Positions 15,825 through 24,358 of a DNA stretch of 64,000 nt are shown piece by piece. A program made the position numbers and the translations under genes. Under the pieces are notes generated by a model. That model ran no database searches. It was given only the letters and a program-made list of their open reading frames with translations, and was not told the origin of the DNA. This stretch comes from Prosthecobacter algae (lineage in GTDB: Bacteria; Verrucomicrobiota; Verrucomicrobiia; Verrucomicrobiales; Verrucomicrobiaceae): assembly GCF_039542385.1 (NCBI RefSeq), contig NZ_BAABIA010000007.1, positions 62,001 to 126,000 on the forward strand. Reading direction: 5' to 3'. Position 1 is the first letter of the stretch, and each line of letters opens with the position of its first letter.

Positions 15825-17840
15825 TCACTCTTGATTGAGCATGGCCTTGAGGCCAGCAAACATGTTGGTGGTCTCTTCCACGGAAGGGGCCTCTTTCATG
15901 TGCTTGGTGTAATCCATCTCGTCCACATAGGTGCGGTCGAGTTCATCCAGGAAAGGGCTGGGCAGCTCGGCCTGGCGGTGGCCCCACTTAGTACGGTAGC
16001 GCACGTAACTGATGGTTAGGCGCTGACGAGCACGGGTGATGCCGACGTAGAACAAACGGCGCTCTTCATCCACTCGGTTTTCATCGTAGCTGCGCTTGTG
16101 CGGAAGGATGCCTTTTTCCAGACCGGGCAGGTAAACGATGGGGAACTCGAGCCCCTTGCTAGCGTGCAGGGTGATGAGGCAGACGCCCTTTTTCTTTTCG
16201 ATGTCGTCCTTGTCCTCGCGCTCATCATTGAGACAGACCTCATCGAGGAAGCCGCCGAGGCCATCCTTGCGGTTGCGCTCCTGGTAGTTGCTGAGCTGGG
16301 TGAGGAAAAGGGACAAGCCGTGCTCCCAGGCGTGGAATTCCTCGGGCTTTTTCGAGAGCTTCTGGAGGTACTCCATGTATTCGACTTCCTTCAGCAAGGC
16401 CTCAGTCATGGTGACGAGATCGGTGCCCTGCGTGCCGGAAGTCGCGGCGGAGGCGGCGTATTTGGAAATGATTCCGGTGAACTGGCGCACGGCGGCGCGG
16501 GACTTTTCCGGGATCTGGCGCAGGAAATCGGGATCGCACAGGGCGACCCAGATGCTGAACTGCTTTTCCATGCTGTGATCGCGAGCAAGCTCTGCCGTGG
16601 TGCCGCCGATGCCGCGCGGGGGCGTATTCAGAATGCGCAGCAGGGAGATGTCATCGTGCGGATTGTGCAGCACGGTGAGGTAGCTGAGGGTGTCCTTGAT
16701 TTCGCGGCGGTCAAAGAAGCTGCGGGCACCGACAACGCGGTAAGGGATTTTGCGGGCACGAAAGGCCTGCTCCAGCATACGGCTCTGTTCATTGGTGCGG
16801 AAGAGGACGGCGAAGGATTCCCAGGGTTCCTTGTTCGAGAAGTAGGCGGTCTCCACTTCTTTGGAGATCATCTCGGCCTCTTCGACATCTTCCTCGGTCG
16901 CAATGAGGCGCACGAGGTCATTGCCGACATTGCGGCTCCAGAGCGTTTTCACGCGGCGGCCGATGTTGTTCGTGATGAGGCTATTCGCCGTGTGAAGGAT
17001 GGGCGTGGTGGAGCGGTAGTTCTCCTCCAGCTTCACCACGGTGGGGTTCGGGAAGAAGTTTTCGAACTCGGTGATGTTGGTGATTTCGGCCCCGCGCCAG
17101 CCATAGATGGACTGATCGTCATCGCCCACCACGCAGACATTGTAAGGCGGGGGGGTGAGGGCGCGGAGGAGGCGCATCTGCAGGGAGTTTGTGTCCTGGA
17201 ACTCATCCACCATGATGTACTTGTGACGCTGGTGGAGGATCTCGCGGACACTGGCGGTGTCTTCGAGAAGCTTCACCCCGAGGCAGAGAAGGTCATCGAA
17301 ATCCATGGCATTCAGCGCACGCATTTCATCGGCATACTTTTCGGCCACAGCCGGGATGAGATCCTTGGTCGGGTCGCCCAGGTCTTCGTTGTTGTTCTTG
17401 GCCTTGCTGATGCGGCCCAGGGCGACCTGGGGATCCATGTTCTCCTCCTTGATGAGCAGGCCCTTGAGCACGCGCTTCATGAGGCTGATCTGGTCGTTCT
17501 GAGAGTAGATGACGAAGTTTTTCTTGTAGCCGACGTGCTCGGCAAATTCGCGCAGCAGCTTGGCGCAAAAGGCGTGGAAGGTGCCCAGGACGACTTTTTT
17601 CCCGGCGGAGCCGCGGACCATGTCCTTCACACGCTCGCGCATTTCGGCGGCGGCCTTGTTGGTGAAGGTGACGGAGAGGATATTTTCCGGCTTGATGCCC
17701 TCATTGACCATGTGGGCGATGCGGGCTGTCACCACGCGGGTCTTGCCCGTCCCGGCCCCGGCCAGGATGAGGAGAGGTCCGTGAATGTGCGTGGCGGCCT
17801 GCCGCTGCTGGGGGTTGAGAGTGCCTGTGAATCCGCTCAT
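15825..17840 (-). CDS. UvrD/PcrA/Rep-type superfamily 1A DNA helicase
   Basis: The 671-residue protein, from the ATG at 17840 (MSGFTGTLNPQQRQAA), is a 3'-to-5' DNA helicase of repair and replication restart. All SF1A motifs are visible: Q motif LNPQQRQA, Walker A AGAGTGKT, motif Ia TFTNKAAAEMRERV, Walker B VDEFQDTN, motif III GDDDQSIYGWRGAEI, motif IV FRTNEQSR, motif V TLHASKGLEFP and motif VI YVGITRARQRL. The frame stays open 164 codons upstream, but that part is Pro/Ser-rich, low in complexity and overlaps G-tract repeats, so I exclude it. PcrA, UvrD and Rep cannot be told apart safely here. The C-terminal end, with no long tail, is closest to Rep-like or short PcrA forms. Confidence 0.93.
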   Translation of the reverse strand: MSGFTGTLNPQQRQAATHIHGPLLILAGAGTGKTRVVTARIAHMVNEGIKPENILSVTFTNKAAAEMRERVKDMVRGSAGKKVVLGTFHAFCAKLLREFAEHVGYKKNFVIYSQNDQISLMKRVLKGLLIKEENMDPQVALGRISKAKNNNEDLGDPTKDLIPAVAEKYADEMRALNAMDFDDLLCLGVKLLEDTASVREILHQRHKYIMVDEFQDTNSLQMRLLRALTPPPYNVCVVGDDDQSIYGWRGAEITNITEFENFFPNPTVVKLEENYRSTTPILHTANSLITNNIGRRVKTLWSRNVGNDLVRLIATEEDVEEAEMISKEVETAYFSNKEPWESFAVLFRTNEQSRMLEQAFRARKIPYRVVGARSFFDRREIKDTLSYLTVLHNPHDDISLLRILNTPPRGIGGTTAELARDHSMEKQFSIWVALCDPDFLRQIPEKSRAAVRQFTGIISKYAASAATSGTQGTDLVTMTEALLKEVEYMEYLQKLSKKPEEFHAWEHGLSLFLTQLSNYQERNRKDGLGGFLDEVCLNDEREDKDDIEKKKGVCLITLHASKGLEFPIVYLPGLEKGILPHKRSYDENRVDEERRLFYVGITRARQRLTISYVRYRTKWGHRQAELPSPFLDELDRTYVDEMDYTKHMKEAPSVEETTNMFAGLKAMLNQE

Positions 17841-18388
17841 GAAAAGTGTCTGGGTGGATTTGGACGGGGAGACTGGGGATGCAAGCGGGTTTCGGAAAAG
17901 GTTCGGGGGGGTGGGGGGAGTTCTGGTCAGTGTGAGGGGCGAAGGAGAAATTTTCCCCATTTGGGGATTTTTGAGCTTAACCCCTTGATGATCAATGGAT
18001 TGAGATGGGGATTTCTTGGGGATATAAATCCCCATCGGGGGATTTTGGGGAGGATTTGGGGAGAGCTGGGGAAATGGCCGATGGGTGCTACAAAATGGGA
18101 GCTTTCGGAGGCATGGCGCGACGATTTGAGAGGAATATCCGGGCGGGTAAACGGCGGTGCAAGGCGGGATGAGCGGTTTGGAGCTAAGTCGAGAATTTTG
18201 TGGGTATGCTCGGCCTGGCTGAGGCGAAGAGAACGGTGAGAGGCGACGGAAAATAGCTTTCCATGAGAGGGGAGGATCCGCAGCGACAAGGCCAGGACTC
18301 ACTGAGGGATCGCTAGGTGAATTTTTAGGCATAAGCTTGCCTCAGCGGAGCTTAACGGTTTTAATCGGGTCCTCAGGTTTCCTTTGTT
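17841..18388. other. 548-base noncoding region between helicase and WD40-like gene
   Basis: This divergent intergenic region holds no credible gene. The part at 17950-18075 is unusual: short GGGGA tracts on the plus strand recur about every 10-11 bases, with inverted repeats between some of them (TCCCCA/TGGGGA at 17954-17967; GGGGAT/ATCCCC around 18018-18033). The rest (18080-18388) shows no clear repeat. Promoters for both genes should lie here, but I cannot place them. Confidence 0.7.
18037..18071 (+). promoter_or_regulatory. Putative four-tract G-quadruplex motif upstream of the helicase
   Basis: Four G-tracts of at least four bases (18037-18041, 18047-18050, 18058-18061, 18068-18071) are split by loops of 5, 7 and 6 bases, which fits the standard G4 consensus with loops of 1-7. 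The G-rich strand is the template strand for the helicase gene. Folding and function are inferred. Confidence 0.6.
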
Positions 18389-19708
18389 ATGAAAACGCCT
18401 TCTTTTTTCCATGTTTGCCAGGCAAGTTTGCTTTTGGGACTGTTTACCTGGCTGGGACACGCGGGAGCGGCGGAAGACCAGCGATTGGCGGATCTGCGAG
18501 GTGTGAGGCAGGCCCGATTCAATGAGGATGGCAGCCGGGTGCTGGTGCGGATGAGCAAGAGAGAGCTGGGTCTGTGGGATGTGGAATCAGGGCGCGCGGT
18601 TAAAGGTGATCTCGAACAAGTGTCCATGAAACTGCCCTATTTTGTGGAAGAGACCGGGAGACGTTTTGTAGCGAGTGTCGGAGAGGGGACGGCGCGTGTG
18701 TTTGACATGACCACGGGGATGGCGATTTCTCCCCCCATCGCCATTGAGTTACTGGAAACTGGGAGAGGCTCCCCTGCGTTTTCACCGGATCTTTCCCAGG
18801 TTCTGCTGTTTGATCAAAAACAGCAGGCGCAGATCTTTGAGGTGAAAAGCGGCCAACGAATCGCCCAACTGACGCTGGAAAAGCCCAATGAGGATTTTGA
18901 TGTATCCGGTTTGGCAGCCAAGTTCGCCAAAGACGGACCCGTCTGTTTTATCATTACTCATCAGGGTGTGCTGAGGCGATATGACACAACGACATGGAAA
19001 CTGGCGGGTGAGCCTATGACACATCCGAACCGGGAGGGATGGCACTTCAGTTTTAATCTTTCTGAAGATGGCCAGCATGTGGTGACGTGCGATGGTCCCG
19101 GTGAAAATGGACCGAAAGGTTACCTGCAACTCTGGGACACGCAGACCAGCCGCCCCCTAGGCCAAGCCCTGGAGGCCACCAATGGAGTGAGCGGTCGCTT
19201 TCTCCCAGGAGGCAAGCGGCTGGTGGTGAGTCGAGCGCGTGGCAGGGCTGGGGTGCATGAAGTGCCTTCATTGAAACGGCTCTTTGACCTGCCAGAGCAT
19301 GACGATGTGGAAGGACCGATGGTGAAGGCAACACCCGATGGAAAGGGCATCTTCACTTGGGGTTATTCCGAGAGCGTCATCTTCAGTGATGCGACCACGG
19401 GCAAGCACTTGGGGTCATCCTCTAACCGTGCATTGCTGAAAGACGTGCTGGTGACCCCAGATTCCAAGGAGGCCTTTCTGGTCTATAACAACACGGCGTT
19501 CCTGCTTCAGCAGCACTATGATCAGTATGTCGTCCAAGTGAGCCTGCCGGACTTCAAAGTAAAAAACAGCCTCCGCATTCTGGGGTACCTGACCAGTGTG
19601 GACCTCTCCCCTGAGGGATCGAGGCTCATGGTCATCGAAGGACTCACCGGTAAGGAGCAGGTGCGGCTTTTTGATGCGGCGACTTTGAAAGAGACGGGGG
19701 TGAAGTGA
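18389..19708 (+). CDS. Secreted WD40/beta-propeller-like protein
   Basis: The 439-residue protein starts with a signal peptide (LLLGLFTWLGHAGAAED, cut near residue 28). The mature part is made of degenerate WD40-type blades: ARFNEDGSRVLVRMSKRELGLWDVESG, then SPDLSQVLLFDQKQQAQIFEVKSGQ, FNLSEDGQHVVTCDG ending LQLWDTQTS, and a last SVDLSPEGSRLMVIEG ending RLFDAATL (each cited in part). Such propellers act as binding platforms; no catalytic motif is seen. It is transcribed away from the helicase and stands alone. Propellers of this kind are abundant in Verrucomicrobiota and Planctomycetota. Confidence 0.75.
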   Translation: MKTPSFFHVCQASLLLGLFTWLGHAGAAEDQRLADLRGVRQARFNEDGSRVLVRMSKRELGLWDVESGRAVKGDLEQVSMKLPYFVEETGRRFVASVGEGTARVFDMTTGMAISPPIAIELLETGRGSPAFSPDLSQVLLFDQKQQAQIFEVKSGQRIAQLTLEKPNEDFDVSGLAAKFAKDGPVCFIITHQGVLRRYDTTTWKLAGEPMTHPNREGWHFSFNLSEDGQHVVTCDGPGENGPKGYLQLWDTQTSRPLGQALEATNGVSGRFLPGGKRLVVSRARGRAGVHEVPSLKRLFDLPEHDDVEGPMVKATPDGKGIFTWGYSESVIFSDATTGKHLGSSSNRALLKDVLVTPDSKEAFLVYNNTAFLLQQHYDQYVVQVSLPDFKVKNSLRILGYLTSVDLSPEGSRLMVIEGLTGKEQVRLFDAATLKETGVK

Positions 19709-19930
19709 GCCCGGTGGTGGCTAACAAACGATGCAATCATACGGACTGCAGCTTTTTTATTATGCTTCAGTGCGCCAGGAGTGAACTTGAAGAATCGAGA
19801 CGAGGCGTGATGGTTCAGATTAAAGCCGCTTCCTGATCCTCTCTAGCCCTGCCCTTTGCCAGCATCGGTGGTTAAAGTTAGCGGCCGTTTCTTTCTTCCC
19901 TTACCTGGAATCAGTTCCAGGAAGACCTCA

Positions 19931-20524
19931 TCATGCAGGCTGAAATCCGGTCCGGTCGGCCTCGGTGATGGAGCGGATGACGCGGCAGGGCACGCCGGCG
20001 GCGATGACCTGGGGTGGGATGTCGCGGGTGACGACGCTGCCGGCACCGATGATGCTACCTTCGCCGATGGTGACGCCGGGGGTGATGTGGACACCGCCCC
20101 CGATCCAGACATTGTCGCCGATTTTGACGGGTTTGGCGAAGCAGCCGCCAGCGATGCGCTCCTGGGGATCGAAGGCGTGATTGGAGGTGTAAATGCTGAC
20201 GCGGGGGCCGAGGAGGACGTTGTGGCCGATGTCCACAGATGCGCCATCGAGGATGATGCAGTCGAAGTTGGCGTAGAAGCGGTTGCCAAGGGTGATGTTG
20301 AAGCCGAATTCGCAGCGGAAGTGGGGCTCGAAATGGACGCTGTGGCCGACGCTTTTGAGAAACTCGCGAAGGAGAGCTTCGCGCTGCGCGGGTGGCTGGC
20401 CGAAGCTGGCATTGTAGGCCGTGGTGGCGAAGACGGCGCACTCGCGAGCCTGGATGAGCTCGGGCGTGAGGTCATTGTACATGGCTCCGGTGAGGATGTG
20501 CTGGCGCTGGTCTTCGAGGGTCAT
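19931..20524 (-). CDS. Maltose/galactoside O-acetyltransferase-type hexapeptide acetyltransferase
   Basis: The 197-residue protein fits the Maa/LacA/NodL family, which moves an acetyl group from acetyl-CoA to a sugar hydroxyl. The N-terminal helical cap (EDQRQHILTGAMYNDLTPEL) is the Maa cap domain. The left-handed beta-helix follows, with hexapeptide turns FGFNITLGNRFYANF, VDIGHNVLLGPRVSI, and the catalytic His in IYTSNHAFDP. The C-terminal IGAGSVVTRDIPPQVIAAGVPCRVIR is the standard CoA-binding end (quoted in part). It stands alone next to a repeat-rich noncoding stretch; a short 3' noncoding stretch precedes the WD40 gene. Confidence 0.9.
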   Translation of the reverse strand: MTLEDQRQHILTGAMYNDLTPELIQARECAVFATTAYNASFGQPPAQREALLREFLKSVGHSVHFEPHFRCEFGFNITLGNRFYANFDCIILDGASVDIGHNVLLGPRVSIYTSNHAFDPQERIAGGCFAKPVKIGDNVWIGGGVHITPGVTIGEGSIIGAGSVVTRDIPPQVIAAGVPCRVIRSITEADRTGFQPA

Positions 20525-20659
20525 GGGCGTGAGGGCTGGAAGGAGTTCGCATGCGGGACCGGGGATGGATGCCGGGCCGAGCCTTCCAAATGTGACATTC
20601 TTATGGTTAGGCGTGGAGAGGGGCTGTGGAGGCTTGAGGGTGATGTCACGTTAAAGAGG

Positions 20660-20688
20660 CGGGGCTTGGCAAGCCCCGCTCCTTGGGG
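20660..20688 (-). repeat. Dispersed palindromic repeat, element B (copy 2)
   Basis: This is a 29-of-29 match to the reverse complement of 6088-6116. The hairpin core is at 20660-20678. Confidence 0.85.
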
Positions 20689-20834
20689 CGTAGGGAGGCT
20701 CGGTCGTGAGCGAGCCGACGGAAGGAGTGGGACGCTACGCGTCCGGTGATTTAGGACGCGGAGAGGTGCGAAGCCGCGAAGCGAATCTCCGCGCTCCTCT
20801 CTGGGCCGGTGGTCGTTGGAGATGGGAGAGCATT

Positions 20835-20872
20835 TCGAAAGCGCCAGAGGACTGGCGCAGTCCAGGACGCTT
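20835..20872 (-). repeat. Dispersed palindromic repeat, element A (copy 2)
   Basis: This is a 31-of-31 match to the reverse complement of 6044-6074 (20835-20865), extending to 20872 with one mismatch. A and B are about 146 bases apart here but only 13 apart in copy 1. Confidence 0.85.
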
Positions 20873-20895
20873 TGCGGTGGCGGTGACGCTACTGC

Positions 20896-22404
20896 TTAAC
20901 TGGCCGTCTGTTTGGCCTTGGCATCGTTGTTTTCGCGGGAAACCTTGCGGGCGACGGAGACGATGTGGTTGCAGGCCTCCATGCACAGGAGCGGCACGCA
21001 GCGACCCGCGGCCATTCCAGGAACGAGACCCGCATCCGCGCCCAGTTTGACGACGGCAGGGCCGCCGAGGGGCTGTGCTGAATCGAGACCAAACACAATA
21101 CGCCGGAGGCACTTTGCCTCTACCTGACAAGTGCTACCGATGATCTCTCCCGCCTGGGCATCGGTGATACCATTGGCAAAGCGGTACATGCCGGTCTGCC
21201 GACCCAGGAGGCTGCGCAGCGGCACTGGAACCAAGGTGCCAGCGGCCTGCGCGAGAGCCATGCCCAAAGCAGCCGGATAGAAGAACTCCAGCGCGAGCAG
21301 CAGCTCCTCCACATCCGCTACCTGTAGCGCCCAGCCGCGGCGGAGCGTCGCGGCGGTCTTGATGGGCCGGAAAGCGCCTGTCTCATCACAGCGTGCGATT
21401 TCCCGCGCCGCTGGCGCACCGACATGCTGGGTGAGTCCGTCCAAGGGCAGGTCTGCATCTGCGACGTGGCGCAGAAGGTAGCCCGGCCCTTCTGGAACAA
21501 AGAGCACCTGCCCCATGACATCGCGCCCTTCTGCCATCCAGCGCAGGAGCCCTTCCTTTAGCAGCGGGCGTGGTGCCGCCATAGCACTCGCCTGCACGCC
21601 ATGCTTAGCATCAAAGTCATGGACCTGGTCCAAGATGACCTCCGCCATCAGCGGCTCAGTCCCGATGGCGCTGCTATAAAACAGATTCCGCCCATGCATG
21701 AGGATGGGGTTTTGCCGGAAGACCTCCATTTCGCTGAGGGCCTTGCCGGGTTCTTTCTCCATGCCCAGCAGCACGGGAATGTCCTGGAAACTGTGTAGAC
21801 CATCGGCAATGAAAAACGGCACCACGACGACATTCGCAGCGGTGGTCATGGTTACCCAGTCTGAGACCAGCGGAGCCTCCTCCATGTAAGCATCGACGAC
21901 CTCCGCAAAACCATAACCGCCGTCCCGGATCAGCCGCACCTGCTCCTGGATAGCCTTGGTGGAGTTGTCATTCAGATTGGTGCCGTGGCCGACGATGATG
22001 AGGCTGGTCTCCGCCCTGGGCACGCCGGGGGCCACTTCATCCGCACGCTGCAGCAGCAGGCGTGTCATGTTTGGGTGGATGCCCACGGGATCACAGTAAT
22101 GGATCGTCTTTCCATCCCGCTGGGTCACGGGGCCGTCCAGGCGTAGTTCCCGGGGCAGGACCTGCTGGCAGAAGTAGCCCTCGCTGATGAAATTCGGCAC
22201 GATGTAGATGACATCGCTGTCCACGGACTCGAACACCTCGCGCATGGTGGGCTCTTCCTTCCAGAAGCAGCAGACCACCTCCCGGAAGATGCCCCGGCGG
22301 CGGATCTCATCCGCATGGCGGTGCGTGGGCGCGCTGGAGTCTGGGTTCAGAGTGGAACCGTGGCCAACAATAATCAGGGCAGCGTGGGAGTAGGGAGAAT
22401 TCAA
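20896..22404 (-). CDS. Tandem CbiX chelatase domains fused to a DR2241-type Fe-S domain
   Basis: The 502-residue protein has two CbiX/SirB-like domains. The first starts AALIIVGHGSTLNPDSSAP and continues VYIVPNFISEGYF; the second has TSLIIVGHGTNLNDNSTKA and VVVVPFFIADGLHSFQDIP. Each keeps the GHG metal-binding His. The C-terminal half holds two Cys pairs, STCQVEAKCLRRIVFGLD and PLLCMEACNHIVSVAR, spaced as in the DR2241 family, where they are thought to hold a 4Fe-4S cluster. CbiX enzymes insert cobalt or iron into sirohydrochlorin. No other cobalamin or sirohaem gene is near, so the chelation product is unknown. A separate stretch in the middle (MAEGRDVMGQVLFVPEGPG) belongs to the DR2241 part. 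Confidence 0.8.
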   Translation of the reverse strand: MNSPYSHAALIIVGHGSTLNPDSSAPTHRHADEIRRRGIFREVVCCFWKEEPTMREVFESVDSDVIYIVPNFISEGYFCQQVLPRELRLDGPVTQRDGKTIHYCDPVGIHPNMTRLLLQRADEVAPGVPRAETSLIIVGHGTNLNDNSTKAIQEQVRLIRDGGYGFAEVVDAYMEEAPLVSDWVTMTTAANVVVVPFFIADGLHSFQDIPVLLGMEKEPGKALSEMEVFRQNPILMHGRNLFYSSAIGTEPLMAEVILDQVHDFDAKHGVQASAMAAPRPLLKEGLLRWMAEGRDVMGQVLFVPEGPGYLLRHVADADLPLDGLTQHVGAPAAREIARCDETGAFRPIKTAATLRRGWALQVADVEELLLALEFFYPAALGMALAQAAGTLVPVPLRSLLGRQTGMYRFANGITDAQAGEIIGSTCQVEAKCLRRIVFGLDSAQPLGGPAVVKLGADAGLVPGMAAGRCVPLLCMEACNHIVSVARKVSRENNDAKAKQTAS

Positions 22405-22505
22405 AGCGGGATGATATACGACACCACAGAAAGCACAGACCCACCGATCTCACAGGAAAAAATCTTTTGGGTGTGGGGCTCCCTTTCTGCCCAAACTCTA
22501 ACCTC

Positions 22506-23108
22506 TCACCGGAACACCATGTGCGCGCCGAGGGGGCGGTCATCGAAGGTGACGGGGAGGCGGATGGCGCGATGGAGGAGATCGAGATAATCGGCGCAGG
22601 GGATTTCGTAGCCGCCGAGGCTGGCGAGGTGATCGGTGGTCCACTGGGTGTCATGGACGATGAAGCCGCGCTCTTTCAGACGCCATTGCAGGTGGGTGAG
22701 GGCGACCTTTGAGGCTTGGGTCTCGCGGCTGAACATGCTTTCGCCAAAGAAGGCCCCGCCGATTGAGACGCCGTACACGCCACCCACAAGACGACTGCCG
22801 CGCCACACCTCTGCGCTGTGGGCAAAGCCGAGGCGGTGGAGCTCCTGGTAACTGTCCAAAATCGCGTCGGTGATCCAGGTTTCGGGTCGGTCGGCACAGC
22901 CGCGCATCACATCGCCGAAGGAGGTGTTCCACCGAACTTCAAAGGGGTGATCCCGCAGGTAGCGGGCAAAACGGCGTGGGACGTGAAAATCCGCGATGGG
23001 CAGGATGCCGCGATGCGGTGGCCGGAACCATGAGATGCGCCCGCCCTCATCCCCCATGGGGAAGGCACCTTCGCAGTAGGCGCTGAGGAGTTGGACAGGA
23101 TCGAGCAT
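22506..23108 (-). CDS. aat: Leucyl/phenylalanyl-tRNA--protein transferase
   Basis: Aat adds Leu or Phe from tRNA to N-terminal Arg or Lys of proteins, marking them for ClpS/ClpAP in the N-degron pathway. I start at the ATG at 23108 (MLDPVQLLSAYCEGAFPMG), giving 200 residues; the open frame reaches 31 codons further but with non-family sequence. Family motifs are complete: GRISWFRPPHRGILP, ITDAILDSYQELHRLGFAHS, VEVW-like SAEVWRGSRLVGGVYGVSIG, GAFFGESMFS and ASKVALTHL. It diverges from the flavin reductase across about 200 bases. Confidence 0.95.
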   Translation of the reverse strand: MLDPVQLLSAYCEGAFPMGDEGGRISWFRPPHRGILPIADFHVPRRFARYLRDHPFEVRWNTSFGDVMRGCADRPETWITDAILDSYQELHRLGFAHSAEVWRGSRLVGGVYGVSIGGAFFGESMFSRETQASKVALTHLQWRLKERGFIVHDTQWTTDHLASLGGYEIPCADYLDLLHRAIRLPVTFDDRPLGAHMVFR

Positions 23109-23307
23109 GTGGCAGGGAGAACTTAGCGATAGGGAAGTGCGGCCCATTTGCAACCCGGTGTGCAGCAAATCCCGCGAGGCGAGTCCGCTGCCGCTTGCCA
23201 TTAGGCTGCCGCCGCCGGTATGCTGCGAACAACGCTATCCTGTCCCCGGCCCGCCTTTTCTGAAAACCGGGTGCCGGACAGAGGACGTTCTGTTTGCACA
23301 CACTTTT

Positions 23308-23910
23308 ATGGAAATCGACCTCACCGGCCCTCTGCGGGAAGACGCCTATCTGATTCTCTCTGGACTCGTCACCCCACGCCCCATCGCCCTCACGACCACG
23401 GTGGATCTGGAAGGACGGGTGAATGCCGCCCCATTCAGTTTCTTCAACGTCCTGGGGGACAGCCCGCCCATCGTGGGGCTGTGCCCCGGCGACCGCGCCC
23501 CAGGCATCCCGAAGGACACGGCACGGAACATCCGCCTGACCCATGAATTCGTCATCAATCTGATTGATGAGCCCCTGGGCCTGCAGATGAACCACTGCGC
23601 AGCTGCTTTGCCTCCGGGGGAAAATGAGCTGCTTCACTCAGGGCTAACCCCGATAGCCTCCAGCGTCGTCAAACCACCGCGCATTGCCGAGGCTCCGGTC
23701 GCGCTGGAATGCCGTAGCCACAGCATCATCGAGATCGGCGACAACCGCCTGATCATCGGGGAGGTCCTGAGGGTTCATGTCCGCGATGGTATTTTCGACC
23801 CTGAGACCTGGCATGTGCAGCCGGGGACCTATCACCCTATCGGGCGGATGCAGGCACCGCACTGGTACTGCCGCACGACAGACATGTTTGAAATGAAACG
23901 GCCCCGGTAG
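23308..23910 (+). CDS. Flavin reductase-like FMN-binding protein
   Basis: The 200-residue protein starts at MEIDLTGPLRED; the frame is open upstream but the fold begins here. It has LVTPRPIALTTTVDLEGRVN (flavin phosphate loop), AAPFSFFNVLGDSPPIVGL, KDTARNIRLTHEFVINLID, and a C-terminal YHPIGRMQAPHWYCRTTD. The family binds FMN in the split-barrel fold and reduces flavin or a substrate with NAD(P)H; the closest type is the DIM6/NTAB flavoprotein group. The role here is unknown. It is transcribed away from aat. Confidence 0.88.
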   Translation: MEIDLTGPLREDAYLILSGLVTPRPIALTTTVDLEGRVNAAPFSFFNVLGDSPPIVGLCPGDRAPGIPKDTARNIRLTHEFVINLIDEPLGLQMNHCAAALPPGENELLHSGLTPIASSVVKPPRIAEAPVALECRSHSIIEIGDNRLIIGEVLRVHVRDGIFDPETWHVQPGTYHPIGRMQAPHWYCRTTDMFEMKRPR

Positions 23911-24022
23911 ATACCCTTTGCTACCCCCCACCCAAGCACGGGGGGCCTGATTCCGGGTTGCTTGTGTGCGGTGACGTGACTAGAATCAACGTTCAATTCC
24001 AAAAACTGTTCTGCCTTTCCTC

Positions 24023-24325
24023 ATGAGACTTTCGTGCCTCCTCCTCGCTGCCAGCGCCGCCCTCACTCTCGCTTCCTGTGAAAGCACTGGCCGCGTGGAT
24101 GCCAGCTACCCGACGGTGGCCGAGCTGGACCGCCTGGACACCCAGTGGGGCCTGCCGCCCCGTGCCTCCCGTGGCGCACCGAAGCGTTCGTACCAGTACA
24201 GTGCCCCAGCACCCACTTACAGTGCTCCGGCTTCCTCCGCCACCCCTTCCGCCCCTCCGCGTGAGGTGCTGAACACGCCGCCGCCGAATGCCGCCCCGGT
24301 GCCGCTGGACCCCGCCCTGCGCTAA
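24023..24325 (+). CDS. Small lipoprotein
   Basis: The 100-residue product has a signal peptide MRLSCLLLAASAALTLASC with lipobox LASC at Cys19. The mature part is a short Tyr/Asp-containing stretch and then a Pro/Ala/Ser/Tyr-rich low-complexity tail (SAPAPTYSAPASSATPSAPP). No domain is recognised. It lies 33 bases before the cyclophilin gene on the same strand, so they may be co-transcribed. Confidence 0.75.
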   Translation: MRLSCLLLAASAALTLASCESTGRVDASYPTVAELDRLDTQWGLPPRASRGAPKRSYQYSAPAPTYSAPASSATPSAPPREVLNTPPPNAAPVPLDPALR

Positions 24326-24358
24326 GTCCCCTGGCCTTCTGGGCCGCCCATTGCCCCC

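Larger units (their letters stand above)
20525..20895. other. 371-base noncoding stretch rich in palindromic repeats
   Basis: There is no credible gene here. It holds copy 2 of elements B and A in inverted orientation relative to the menB-side copy, plus further hairpins between them, for example GGACGC/GCGTCC near 20730-20760. It forms the space upstream of the acetyltransferase and downstream of the CbiX-type gene on the minus strand. Confidence 0.75.

Noticed and set aside
16098-18239. 713-codon open frame on the plus strand antisense to the helicase
   Set aside because: It is a product of the high GC content and codon bias of the helicase gene; it has no family features, and the helicase motifs on the other strand are certain.
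17841-18332. 164-codon upstream extension of the helicase frame
   Set aside because: The extension is Ser/Pro-rich, unlike the helicase family, and lies in the G-tract repeat region. The ATG at 17840 gives a normal family start.
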